64,000 nt of DNA from NCBI RefSeq assembly GCF_905147365.1, contig NC_056428.1, positions 36,499,001-36,563,000 on the forward strand, read 5' to 3'. How positions within the stretch are numbered: position 1 is the stretch's first letter; every line of letters begins with the position of its first letter. The translations under genes were made by a program, and so were the position numbers. Positions 32,264-42,797 of the stretch are shown here, piece after piece. The stretch is from Aricia agestis (lineage: Eukaryota > Arthropoda > Insecta > Lepidoptera > Lycaenidae). The notes under the pieces were generated by a model, which ran no database searches, was not told the origin of the DNA, and saw nothing but the letters and a program-made list of their open reading frames with translations.

Positions 32264-34010
32264 TTATCGGGCACAGTTGCCGGCACACAGACATAACTCT
32301 GTGCATTTTAATTTTCTTTTAATACAGTTGCAACGGTTTTTGCAACCTGTTTTGCACCTGCATCGAGTGAGCTCTAGGCACACATTTGCCACATCTGGTA
32401 AATAAGACCAACCAGGAGTCCAAATATTTTCTTCCATCCTCCAGCCCCAGGAAGGATTCGGAAGGTCTTGCTTAGGCACTAAGGCTTGTCCCCAGACATG
32501 AACTCTGAACCCAGGCATATGATATATTGCCCGATGTGTGTGTTGGTGTAGAGCGGCTTCCGTTGGAGGAATATTCTCCAACTGTCTGTCCTTCTTTGTG
32601 AACAGATACTTTCTGCATTCGTTTACTGTAGTGCAGGGGCTTGAGCTGAAAAATAAAATATTACAGTAATTCTTATATTGAAATAGGTAAGCTGAATCTG
32701 TATCAAACTACTTTATACTTACCGGTCGTACATTGTGAAAACAAATTTCTGGATGTAACTATCCGCATCTTCTATTCTTCCATCCAACAATGCCTTAAAC
32801 CCACAAGTTACTTCAGGGTAGGCAATCCAGGCATCAAACGCACTCTTTTTACCTCTTCCATTAAAAAAAGATACGGTATCGCATCCTGTCAAAGCATGAA
32901 AAATTGGCAGTACTTCGGAGCCTCTTTCTGGTCCTGTAATATGTAAGGGAGATCGCAGACTACAGACTTTTTGTGCGATCGAGTCTGCGGCGCCTATACA
33001 GTCGGCATGGCCGTGCCCGCGCCACGCCATCGCCATGCCGACTGTATGGGCGCCGCAGACTCGATTAGTTAGTATGCATTAAACTTTTAGAGGGAATTTA
33101 TCACTTTTTCAGTGCTAAGTACGTTTCAAACACGTACCGAGTGCATTGGCAATAGAGTGGCATGGAATATAAGTATGGTTTTTGCCTGTACCTATGTGGA
33201 TCCACAACTCATCTAATGCTGGCAACTTTTGCATATACGAGACTGCTACGACTACAACGTTTGTATCTACAGTACGAATCATTACTTTTTTATTTCCTCG
33301 ATTCATAGCGTCAGCAACATGAAGTAACATTCTAGTGCCGAGGCCGACCTCTTCATGGTTGCATGGCTCAATCATACTTCTGTCTCGACTTATATTACTT
33401 AAAACTGCACTTTTTTTGGTGACGTTGAACTCTTTATCTTCAGATAAATCAATTGAGTGACATCGGATCGAAAGCAGATCAAAAAGCTGTTCTTTATTGA
33501 ATTCCACACGAAGGAAATTTGCCCAACTTTTTGGAACTCTAGTATAAAGATCAACTTTAGTCCGTTTTCCAGTTCCTCGTTTTTCACGTGTGGATTTTTT
33601 AAGCTATCAGGCTTGTAGATATCCCAAACTAAGTCCAACCGCGAAACAACGTTTTAAATAATTGACAAAAATTGTGTCGGCATATTCGCAAAAGGTCTGT
33701 GCTAACCCTGGGTTCAACATATGAACAACAGCCGGTCCATCTAGGATTTTCACGGAACTACTCTAGGGGCATTAGTCATGCTTTCACTAGGAATATCGGC
33801 TTCTTGATATAGGCATCTCAGTAAGTCAGACTTAGTTCCTGATTTCATCATTTCGGCCACAGCTAAAGCTGGTGGAGTAGGCTGATTTTCATGACTGAAA
33901 AATTGGTCTCGGTCACCAGCTCTGTGCTCTGAAGTAGCAATATATAGCTTGCTGAAAAGATGGCAATCATTTTTTAATGTTGCAATTTTGTGCTTGTCCT
34001 TAGTTTTATT
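32264..34010 (-). pseudogene. Spliced transposon gene: FEN/PIN-nuclease-like region plus CXC cysteine module
   Basis: Three exons on the minus strand: about 34,010-33,138, 32,933-32,723 and 32,645-32,264 (stop TAA). Introns have good sites (gtacgt...attacag, gtaagt...tttttcag) and splice in phase to give ANALGPERGSEVLPIFHALT. Recognisable blocks in order: FFSHENQPTPPAL, DGPAVVHMLNPG, TREKRGTGKRTK, VPKSWANFLRVEFNK, CNHEE...TRMLLHVA, VMIRTVDTNVVVVAV, ELWIHIGTGKN, FHALTGCDTVSFFNGRGKK, VWGQALVPK, then RCRCKTGCKNRCNC ... CTELCLCAGNC. I recall this as an unnamed protein family scattered in fish, cnidarians and arthropods. The spacing of acidic residues and GCD...G.GKK resembles FEN/XPG nucleases; the tail resembles tesmin/TSO1 CXC repeats. 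The copy is broken: one base is missing near 33,600 (A run), one extra near 33,640, and there is no intact N-terminus. Confidence 0.75.
32979..33066. repeat. Palindrome inside the first intron of the transposon gene
   Basis: atcgagtctgcggcgcctat ... atgggcgccgcagactcgat: arms of about 38 bases around a short GC-rich centre. It is confined to the intron, and probably a tiny MITE. Confidence 0.75.
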
Positions 34011-34090
34011 CAGTGTTCAGTTCAAGGTTATTCAACTCTTGCACCGCTCGCGCCCGCCCGCAACCGCCGCGCCGCGAAAGCGAAATATTC

Positions 34091-34553
34091 TAGCTTCCCG
34101 CGCTGCGCTTGTTAATTTTTTTAGCGTCTTTTTGTAGAAGGAGATATTTAAAAGTGTATATATTTAGAATCTGCATAAAATGCGTTATATTATAGTATTT
34201 TTGTATGATATTATTAAGCACTATATAAAAGTAATCAGCTCTCAAAGCAAAAATCTCCAAGTGAGATTTTCACATTTTTACGTTTTTCTTGTAAAATTAC
34301 TATGAAACTTAGTATAATCAATATCAGAAACAGATTCTACGTCTTTGGTTTATACGAAAATGATACCAATCTTACCCTAGTAGCCAAGGACGAGGATAGA
34401 TTTTTTTAAAGAGACCGGGTGGTGGCCATCTTTGAACCCCCCTCTCCCCCGCTAGCCGCATGTTTCGTTTTGCCCCCCGGACTGAAAATGCTTAGAATCA
34501 CTTAAGGAACATATGTGATGAAGCTCATAGCTTAATACAATTTTTATAAAGGT
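34091..34553 (-). repeat. Right terminal inverted repeat
   Basis: Reverse complement of the left repeat; starts tagcttcccgcgctgcgctt and ends gcttaatacaatttttataa then agg. Confidence 0.8.
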
Positions 34554-35208
34554 TCTGTATGGGAGCGATGCATAACTTCCTAGACTAATAGGGATGATGA
34601 CAAGGTCAAAGATTAGCGAATTTTAATAATAAAGAAATCACGGTAAAACATAAGTGATCCCAAAATTTTAGCTCGATAGCATTTGTATTTTTTTTGTTAT
34701 GCGCCTTCAAAGTTGGATAATAAAGTCGATTTTTTTTCAATTATTTTTCTTAATATTTGTATATCATTCGATAACTTATGCAATTAAAAGCAACTTTTGT
34801 TATAAACCACTTTCATAAACGCAATATTTAATATACCTATCGAACAAAGTTCTCTCCCGATGCGTACAAACTACGAAAGAGTGACGTCAGTCTTTCGTAG
34901 TACTTTGTATGGAGCGTTTCAGGCAGGTCTATTTTATGAAATGTTTGAATTGTCATTTATCTTGGTGAATTTTTAAGCTATTAGAGTCATTCTTTCAGCG
35001 ATGTTTCTATTTTTGAAGGATCGTTCAGTTACCAATAAGAAAAAAAATAGTCATCAAGCCTATAATGAATACGTATTAATAAATCATAATTTTGACATTC
35101 AATAGTAATAATAGCATGCGGTTTAAGAGTTCTTATACGGTATACCTTATAAGTTATAACATATGCAAGATTGCAACTATTTACTATTATATTAATATTA
35201 TATTTTAC
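34554..35208. other. No gene recognised
   Basis: AT-rich. ctacgaaagagtgacgtcag and tctttcgtagtactttgtat around 34,870-34,910 form a small inverted pair. Nothing else recognised. Confidence 0.3.
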
Positions 35209-35365
35209 TAGCTGATGCAAACGTTGTTTTGCCATATAAATTATTTCTAGTATCAACATAAAAAATCGATAAAAGCTTATACTCAGGTTTACCGAATATA
35301 CATACAATTTCATTAAAATCGGTTGAGTCGTTTTGGAGGAGTTCGCGCACAAACACTGTGGTCTG
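35209..35365 (-). mobile_element. Helitron-like fragment (GCAAACGTTGTTTTGCC type)
   Basis: Plus strand actagctgatgcaaacgttg, i.e. a 3' end CTAG|T on the minus strand, then ggaggagttcgcgcacaaac as in 63,163-63,347. Confidence 0.6.
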
Positions 35366-35828
35366 TCACAAGAAATGTATCCCGCAAACTTCCTAGGCCA
35401 TGCAGTTTTCTGTTAAAAAGAGCACAAAACCCTTCAAAGTCCAGCCATCTGTTACAATGATGTAAAATTCATGAGATATTGAGAAATAACACTGGAAAAT
35501 ATTACGAAGTTATACGACAATCTAGATTCTAGAAATCTAGACCATACAGCCAAGACATAAGCCAGCGAATCGAGACGGTAGCCGTCATTGACTCCTTGAC
35601 AAAAAACTTGTCTTTTTCTAAAAGCGCGATTGAACAATGAAGTGTCACATGTTCCTAGTCTAAGGGCGATATCGTTTTTTGCATACTCGATGTGAACTGA
35701 ATATGAATTATGAAGCATTCACTTTGAACTCATAAAAAGATGGAGATTATCATTCTAAGAGTTTTCCGATGAATCTGTAATAATCTGTGTCTTTATGTCT
35801 TTATAAGAGGTCAATTTTATTCTTAAAC

Positions 35829-35945
35829 TAGCGACCCACCCCGGCTTCGCATCGGGTATAAGATATATAGCCACTGAAAAAATTATTAAAATCGATTCAG
35901 CTGTTTTCACTTGTATTCATTTTTACTACCCGTGACCCGCATTAG
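35829..35945 (-). mobile_element. Helitron-like 3' fragment
   Basis: actagcgacccaccccggct then tcgcatcgggt: the same GC hairpin plus CTAG end as at 24,472, with its 5' part lost. Confidence 0.55.
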
Positions 35946-36024
35946 TCGGTACCGCCGTAAAAGCTACTTCCCGCAATTTTTTTAATCTAAGTATAATATC
36001 ATCGAAAATATTCATTTTCAATGA

Positions 36025-36300
36025 TACGTGGGAGAGCCATGCTTCGGCACGAATGCGCCGGCTCGACCGGGGAAATACCACGTTGTCACAGAAAACCGGC
36101 GTGAAACAGCGCTTGCGCTGTGTTTCGCCGAGTGAGTGAGTTTACCGGAGGCCCAATCCCCTATTCCCTTCCCTATTCATTTCCCTTCCCTACCTTAACC
36201 TATTACCCTATTCCCTCTTAAAAGGCCGGCAACGCACTTGCAGGGAGGTTGCTTTCCATCAGGTGACCCGTTTGCTCGTTTGCCCCCTTATTATTTAAAA
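36025..36300 (+). mobile_element. Lep1-like repeat, most complete copy
   Basis: Starts atacgtgggagagccatgct, then tcgaccggggaaataccacg, agaaaaccggcgtgaaacag, a cccttcccta tract, and ends tccatcaggtgacccgtttg ctcgtttgcccccttatt. An AAAAAAATAA stretch follows. Confidence 0.75.
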
Positions 36301-37217
36301 AAAATAATTAAATCATAATATGCTGTAAATGGCCATATAGATCTACATTAAATGTATTTAAGATATTTAATAGGATAAGGATTAAGAGCCCATATGACCC
36401 TAACTTTACATACATTAACCTAGAAAATCTGTAAGGTCTAGAAAACTGATTTTTTGACACAAGTAACTTCAGTTCATAAATGCTCAAGACGAAAACACGA
36501 TTACTCAAAAAATGCTCGATAGTTTCTTTTTTACAAAAAACCTTGTTTTAGACACATTTTTGCTTGGATCTTCGAAGTTTGCTGTCTTTTCTTTAATATT
36601 TTTTAATATCTAAAAAGGTATTGATAAAACCTAAATTTGCTCAAAACACTTTTTTCATAATCATTATAATTCGTCTTTTATTCAAGTAAAACTAACTCGG
36701 CGATGATTCCGCGCCGTCCTTTTTCACCTGGCATATGAAAGACGGGCGTGAGTGTGAAAAGAGAAGGACGATGTTTGATTTTTAGAGTCAGGTGAGCCCT
36801 TAATGCTGTATTTATTAAAATTGCTTCGAAAATTATCCATTATGTATTTGTTGTAAAAAGAAAAATACATTTTTTTATTGTGGGATATCAATAAGAGATA
36901 GACATATACCATCGCGGAGTTTTTCAATGTGTACAATACTTGGTATATTATTATGATAAATCTCGTAGGGTTCAGCCTGCGTTTGCAATGTAAGCGGAAA
37001 AAAATGTAATTCAGTATTTACGACATCACATTAGAAACCCCAACAATAACAGTATCTCTCCACTGTTTAATGAATGTTATTATACCTATAACCTTCCTCT
37101 TGAATCACTCTATCTATTAAAGAAAACCACATCAAAATCCGTTGCGTAGTTTTATAGATTAAAGGGAACAAAGGGACATGAGGGAAAAAAAGCGACTTTC
37201 TTTTATAATATTATGTA

Positions 37218-37315
37218 TACAGGGTGTAACAGAGCTGCTACTTTCACAATGAACTCTCTATAAGGAACACATACACACCCTAAAGTATTATCACTTATTT
37301 CTGTTACACCTAGTA
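37218..37315. mobile_element. TACAGGGTGTAAC MITE, internally deleted
   Basis: tacagggtgtaacagagctg joined directly to ctactttcacaatgaactct and ending gttacacctagta. About 160 bases of the full palindrome are missing. Confidence 0.7.
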
Positions 37316-38894
37316 GATATTCTAAATACAGTGCGAGCTTTTTCATTTAGCGCCTAGACTAAAATGTCAATGACCGCTACCGCCTCGTTTCGCCGAGTAC
37401 AGTTAGGTATACTAAACTCGTGACGAAATATGAAAACAATTTTAATTACACATAAAAATATAATTAGGGGGAGTTACAAAGAAACTTTTGAAAACTTTAA
37501 TCTTACATTCAGTTATTAATTAAGTCCCCTTTCATACGAGATTTACTGCGGCCATAATGAATACGAACCAGATATAGCACGGAAATCATGTCAACTTCGT
37601 TCATATTCACAGTACTGAAAGCAGCTTTATACTTGCACATTTTGAATTATTGGACTTTAAAGCAATACAATTTTAATATTGGACGGTAGATAACTTTATA
37701 CTTAAAGGTTTGTTCATTCATTAGCGTATTTTCATTTATTTTGAAGAAGCAATGCAGCATCACGTTACTCGTGTGGAGAATTAGCGCTTCGTGAAGTTTC
37801 ATAGTTACGCCTACAATATTTTACATAAGGGTATCTCATTATAAATAAAGTATACAAATTTGATGAAAACTTACTCTAAACCCTCCCTTACTATATACAA
37901 TAGCAAACTATTATAATTATATTTGTAACATTTTTGCGTGCATTTCAGAATATTCAAAGAAAATTATTCTTTCTATCAGTTCCTCATCATTACAAATATT
38001 AAAAAAGAAATATTGTGTGTGTTGTCATGAAAAGTTAATACATTACTTAAGTTATAAAATTATAACTTACGTACTAACTTAACATTCACCAAATCTACGT
38101 ACTTCTAGGTAATTTAAGACCTGCAACCGTACCGTAGTATTTACGTGTTTATTTCCCGTGAACGTAGATATATTTAGCCGGCAAGTCGCTATGTTATTCA
38201 TGAACGTTCCGGTTGATGGACACATGCTAATGATAGGAGAACTAGGCCGAAATAAAAACAATACAGTTTATTATTCTCTACTATAATCGTATACTATGAC
38301 GTGAAGTGATAATATAGTTTTGGGTACTGGTCAGTATCCGACTGCGCAAGGAGGTTTATGTTTTAAGTAAGCAGCAATTGCCTTGGGCATCACGTCTGAG
38401 GGGGCTTCTGGTGCCCGAAGAGTTCAAAGACCGATTCTAGTTGAGACGGATAGGGGGGCCCACAGGCATGGATTGCTTAGGGCATCAAGTAGTCTTAATC
38501 CGTCACTGTAAGTAAGTGTATGTATTTTTAGTACACTCTAGGGCCCTAAGGCCTAAAGGGTTTCTTATATCTTTTTAGAGTTCCATATTATTCATTCTAA
38601 TTATTAAGTTTCTGTGAAAGAAGAAGTGTTATAGGTATCCATGCGATGTTTTTTATGTGGTTTTCGTGTTTTTTAGTTCTTTGCAAAAGTATTGCAATCA
38701 TACAAAAAAAAGTAAAGGTTATTTTAATCTCCAGTTTTATTATTTATTATTATGGTTATTATTTATTGAGCAACGGGTCGCACCTTCCATCTTTGCTCTA
38801 TTATTTATATGCAAATGTAATATTAATTATTGCTTGAACATACAATTAATGTGTTACAAGTTTCAACGATCACAAGTTAGGTCATAATAATATA
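37316..38894. other. No gene recognised
   Basis: AT-rich with only short chance frames. No named repeat family or conserved exon was seen on either strand. Confidence 0.3.
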
Positions 38895-39065
38895 AGCTCA
38901 ACTGTCTGTCTGTTACCTCTTCAAGAACAACCCGTTGGACCGATTTTGCTGAAATATGACTGCCGAGAAAGGACATAGGATACATTTATCCAGTAAAAAT
39001 GTACGGTTCCCACGTGATAAACGATTTCTGGCGCAACGCAAAGAAATTGCGGGCGTTTTCTTATT
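38895..39065 (+). mobile_element. GTCT repeat element, partial
   Basis: aactgtctgtctgttacctc, ccgttggaccgattttgctg, aaaaatgtacggttcccacg, gcgggcgttttcttatt. Lacks a clean CTAG end. Confidence 0.55.
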
Positions 39066-39241
39066 GAAGATAAATATAAGCATAATATATCCTTACTGTT
39101 TATACTCTATATACATTGCTGTATAGTGTATACTCTATTTTACTAAAAGAGTGTTTTGTCCTTGTCCTATACTTTAGGATAGTGGCGTAGAAGACAAGGA
39201 CATAATCCGTATTATATACCATATACTTATTACTTATACTA

Positions 39242-39393
39242 TACAGGGTGTAACAAAAATAAGTGATAATACTTTAGGGTGTGTACGTGTTCCTTGTAGA
39301 GAGTTCACTGTGAAAGTACCAGCGCTGAAAGACGAAAACAAGGAACACGTACACACCCTAAAGTATTATCACTTATTTTTGTTACACACTGTA
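39242..39393. mobile_element. TACAGGGTGTAAC palindromic MITE, short form
   Basis: tacagggtgtaacaaaaata at the left, gttacacactgta at the right, flanked by TA. Arms of about 55 bases with gtgtacgtgttccttg and its inverse. The central part is deleted relative to 48,743. Confidence 0.8.
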
Positions 39394-39494
39394 TACTATA
39401 TACTATATTTTATAAATGCGAAAGTGTGTCTGTCTGTCTGGCTGTATACTACCTCTTCACGCCCAAACCGCTGAACGGAAACTTAAAAAAAACA

Positions 39495-39800
39495 AACCGC
39501 ATCGACTGTAGACGTGGTTATATGTGTGCGTGAGTAGATTCAACGCCACTTTTAAATGTTTTTCAGTCTGGTAGAGCGGAGTTTACTAACTACTATAATA
39601 AATGGTCGCCTCGAACGCAAACTGGTACAAGTTGCGTATGCTAGTGTGCGTGGGTCACATTCAACGGCGCTATTAAATGTTTTACTCTCTACTAACTACT
39701 ATAAGAAATGATCGCATCGACTGCAGACTGGTATTTGCGTATGTGAGTGTGCGTGGGTCACATTCAACAGCACTATTAAAATATGTTTTACTCTGTCTGA
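39495..39800 (+). repeat. Tandem repeat of about 115-bp units, 2.6 copies
   Basis: The unit contains gtgtgcgtgggtcacattca and ttactaactactataataaa; three starts are seen near 39,498, 39,608 and 39,715. It is joined to a GTCT element at its left. Confidence 0.65.
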
Positions 39801-39865
39801 TCAAGCGCCTACTTAGTTCAGTAACTAATACTTAGTTACTAACTCTAGGTAAGTACATAATATAA

Positions 39866-40165
39866 TAAGCTGTCCCGGCAAACGTTTCTTTGCCATATAA
39901 AGTATTTTGCCAGACTATTTTATTGAAGTGACTAAATAAGTATGTCACCATGACAACGACCATCGCACAAACAATGGTCGCCGTCAGTCTCGAGTTGTAA
40001 TAATTTGCTATTTATTGGAAAAATGCACTTATCAATATAAAAAGTACCCAGTAGCCGATTCTCAGACCTACTGAATATGCATATAAAATTTGGTAAAAAT
40101 CAGTAAAGCCGTTTCGGAGGAGTACGGTGACTAACATTGTGACACGAGAATTGTATATTATAAGA
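39866..40165 (-). mobile_element. Helitron-like element, uninterrupted copy
   Basis: On the minus strand it begins TCTTATAATATACAATTCTC and ends gccgggacagCTTA (terminal CTAG mutated). 300 bases. It preserves the sequence ccatataaagtattttgcca, the empty site for the element nested at 27,812. Confidence 0.75.
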
Positions 40166-40684
40166 TAATACACATATACTACAGTAGACATATAGTAGTG
40201 TAAGCAGTCTTTGGCCTCAATAATAGCAGTGAGTGGCGAAGGGACACAAAAGGACAGCTTATGTCGCAAATAGTATTCAATAGCACGAGTCACGACTCGT
40301 ATTGTAGGATAAGCTCTTCCAGTGCAGCTCTTTTAAATCTCTCTTTTCGCAGATGAGAGACTTAGAAAGAACGTCAGTGCTTCCCAATGTAATCCTTTCT
40401 ATTATTGTATGTGAGTGTATGCCTGTCTGTCCTCACGCTTAAACCGTTGAAATTATTAAGAAGACGTTCGGTATGGAGACAGGAAGGCCCGGATAACGAT
40501 ATAATTTTTATAGCGGCATAATGGACAGTTACCGTTACGGGCAACATATTATAGTGTTACGGTACATGGTTTACGGACACGTTGTGCCATCTAGCGACAA
40601 ACCAGCGAAACTTACCGAGGGAGCACAGGCAACATAAATCCCCTACTCAATACTAGATGGCATGAGGTGCGCAAGTACATACTC

Positions 40685-40702
40685 GAACCTTCTAGAAAGG
40701 TC
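40685..40702 (+). promoter_or_regulatory. Heat-shock-element-like array 1
   Basis: GAAccTTCtaGAAagGTC: three perfect alternating inverted nGAAn units and one near-match, at the 5-bp spacing bound by HSF trimers. Confidence 0.7.
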
Positions 40703-40718
40703 CAATGTGTGTTTACGT

Positions 40719-40763
40719 GTTTTAATTTAGACCTTATGACTGAGTCCATAAGGTCTAAATTAA
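40719..40763. repeat. Hairpin within the LTR
   Basis: tttaatttagaccttatg and its exact reverse complement cataaggtctaaattaaa around an eight-base loop. Confidence 0.75.
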
Positions 40764-40829
40764 ATTTGCCAAAAAATTCAACTTACTGCACTTGTCGTAA
40801 GGACGGCAGTTTTATTGTGGTACATGCTC

Positions 40830-40847
40830 GAGCCTCCTAGAAAGTTC
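40830..40847 (+). promoter_or_regulatory. Heat-shock-element-like array 2
   Basis: GAGccTCCtaGAAagTTC: two perfect and two one-mismatch units in the same phase as array 1. The flanks (gtttac) show that arrays 1 and 2 are an old duplication. Confidence 0.6.
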
Positions 40848-40878
40848 CCACGGTTGTTTACTTGTTTACGTGAATCGG

Positions 40879-40891
40879 GAACTTTCTGGAA
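40879..40891 (+). promoter_or_regulatory. Heat-shock-element-like array 3
   Basis: GAActTTCtgGAA, three perfect units, 13 bases before the TATA box. Confidence 0.7.
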
Positions 40892-40903
40892 TTCGTCTCG
40901 CCA

Positions 40904-40938
40904 TATAAAAAGCTGCAGGCAGGCCCGGCGAGTCAGTT
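40904..40938 (+). promoter_or_regulatory. LTR core promoter: TATA box and initiator
   Basis: TATAAAA at 40,904-40,910 and an arthropod-type initiator TCAGTT at 40,933-40,938. The initiator A lies 31 bases from the first T of the TATA box, the usual distance. Confidence 0.75.
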
Positions 40939-41106
40939 CAATCTGAGCGATCTTCGAGGCGACAACAAGTGATCAATAGTGAGTGAACCACTGAAACCTG
41001 CGACTTGGCTACGACCTAGGACAGTGATAGTGCTTAGTGATTGGACCTAGTGATTAGTGTTTGGACTTAGTGCTAAGTGTTGTGACCTAGTGTTTAGTGC
41101 AGTGTT

Positions 41107-41112
41107 AATAAA
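41107..41112 (+). terminator. LTR polyadenylation signal
   Basis: AATAAA about 170 bases after the predicted start, followed within 60 bases by the LTR end. Confidence 0.65.
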
Positions 41113-41206
41113 GTCTTCAAGAGAGTCACCAGGTCTTTCTGTCCAAATCCTCGAACCCTAGCACGTAACAATAGTAAATAATAGACCGTATTTTATAGAC
41201 TATAGA

Positions 41207-41560
41207 CGTTCCGCGCGGCTTTGCCCGCGTAAATTAGGTATTTCACAGACAAATTAGTCCACAAAAAATAGCCTATGATCCTTCACGTGGTCTACTTCTT
41301 ATCTGTGCCAAACAACAGAAAAATTGCTCCAGTAGTTAGCCCTTTCAAATAATTTCCCACCTTTTTTTTCACATTTTCCTCTATTTCTTCGCTCCTTTTA
41401 GTCGTAGCGTGATAAAATGTAGCCTATAGTCTTCTTCGATAAATGAGCTATCTAAAACTGAAAGAATTTTTCAAATCGGACCAGTAGTTCCTGAGATTAG
41501 CGCGTTCAAACAAACAAACAAACAAACTCTTCCGCTTTAAAATAATATATTAAGTCCTTA
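41207..41560 (-). mobile_element. Helitron-like element with one monomer, minus orientation
   Basis: On the plus strand it starts acgttccgcgcggctttgcc (hairpin end, CTAG changed) and ends with caaacaaacaaac and ttaaaataatatatt. Interior shares gaccagtagttcctgagatt with the 6.4-7.7 kb array. Confidence 0.65.
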
Positions 41561-41779
41561 CGTCATAATATGAAATTGGCGTTTTGTATGGGAGGAATAT
41601 AAAATCGTTTTTTTTTTATAAAAGCATTTAATTTATCAAAGTATGTAGGTACCATTGTTATCGATGCATTTTTGCCATCTTAAGTAGGTAATTGTAAATA
41701 AACTTTATAAAAAAACCTTTTGAATATTTATATAAAATGCGAAGAAACTTTTTTCCCCAACCTAGGTAATATCAAATAA

Positions 41780-42038
41780 TCGGCCAAGTTCCGTACCATT
41801 ATAGAACAAAAATAGAAAAAAATGTGTTTTTTTGTATGGGGGCCCTTAATTATTAATTTTATTTAAATTTTATTTTAAATATTAAAGTATAAACATAATA
41901 GAGTATTTTGTGAAAATTTCATATATCTAGCTATTACCGTTCTTGAGATACAGCCTGGAGACAGACAGACGGACAGACAGACACCGAAGTGCCGTCCCGG
42001 GAGGGTCCCGTTTTTACCCTTTGGGTACGGAACCCTAA
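41780..42038 (+). repeat. CGGCCAAGT family element
   Basis: tcggccaagttccgtaccat, then agacagacagacggacagac, ending ccctttgggtacggaaccct. Shortened at the left. Confidence 0.7.
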
Positions 42039-42620
42039 AAACGCGAAAGTCTTACCGTCTCGTATGTCTGCCTATTTGCTTCCTTTTATTATTATTAACC
42101 ACCGATATTGATAAAAATTGTTATAAAGCTACTTTCCTAATATAATAAATAAAATGAAAGTCCCAGTACCAGTTTTCAGTTTTATCTAAATATCTTGGTT
42201 CTGTGTATTAAATATTAATACGTTTTTTTTGCAGTGAACTGTACACGGATTAAAACTAGTATTTCAGTACCGACGACCTTCTTACGGTAAGATTACGCAA
42301 CGTATCGCAACCTACATTCTTATCATCACACATTTATTATACACATAATTTTGTTTAAATCACAATAAATGTTGTGTATTTTTTTTAAACCTCGATACAT
42401 TTCCAGTTTATTGATTCTTTCAAGATAGTGAACGGCTTTTTCCATGCCAACGACTGGATATTTCACCTTGGTGCTTACTGCTTAGAATGTAACATAAAAT
42501 CTTTAAACCCCATATTCTACATTATGGTGGCGGCAAACTAGCGTTAGAAAATAGATACGTAAAATACAACAGTTTGAAAGTAAGATTGAAACGTTACTAA
42601 TTACTACATATACCACGCAT

Positions 42621-42797
42621 GCCGCACGAGAAGAATCTAAACTCTACACATTAGTCAAAATCGGTGGCTTGGCCATTTTGTTATTCGCCAGGGCTTTGAA
42701 CTTAATACTAAACTAAACTAAAATACACAGTAATGATAAATGGCCAGGCCACCGATTTTGACTTATGTGTAGAGTTTATAGATTCTCCTTGTGCGGC
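42621..42797. mobile_element. Palindromic MITE
   Basis: gccgcacgagaagaatctaa ... gattctccttgtgcggc. Arms of about 60 bases contain gtcaaaatcggtggc and its inverse. Confidence 0.75.

Larger units (their letters stand above)
31678..34553. mobile_element. 2.9-kb transposon with about 465-bp terminal inverted repeats
   Basis: The left repeat 31,678-32,144 and the right repeat 34,091-34,553 are inverted copies differing by roughly 20-25 small changes. Landmarks: cttcatcacatatgttcctt, gcaaaacgaaacatgcggct and aaaatctcacttggagattt, all found inverted on the right. Between them lies one gene on the minus strand. The outer junctions read gacc|tttaaaaattg and tttttataaagg|ttctg; no target duplication is evident. 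The long repeats and single cargo gene do not fit any superfamily I can name with confidence. Confidence 0.8.
40555..41170 (+). mobile_element. Solo LTR, 616 bp, with 4-bp target duplication
   Basis: Starts TGTTAC and ends GTAACA. Direct duplications ATAG lie at 40,551-40,554 and 41,171-41,174, the size usual for Ty3/Gypsy-type integration. It holds a TATA box, an initiator, a polyadenylation signal and three heat-shock-element-like arrays. No internal coding region or primer-binding site follows, so this is a solo LTR. The region after the start has a tandem series of cctagtgattagtg-like words. Orientation is set by TATA preceding AATAAA. Confidence 0.85.

Noticed and set aside
32100..32264. 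T-run and GC-rich segment as a possible separate promoter
   Set aside because: It lies between the inverted repeat and the gene stop; no TATA/initiator pair could be supported there.
40555..41170. Stand-alone host heat-shock gene promoter
   Set aside because: TG...CA ends and the 4-bp ATAG duplication show it is a solo LTR; no host exon follows.
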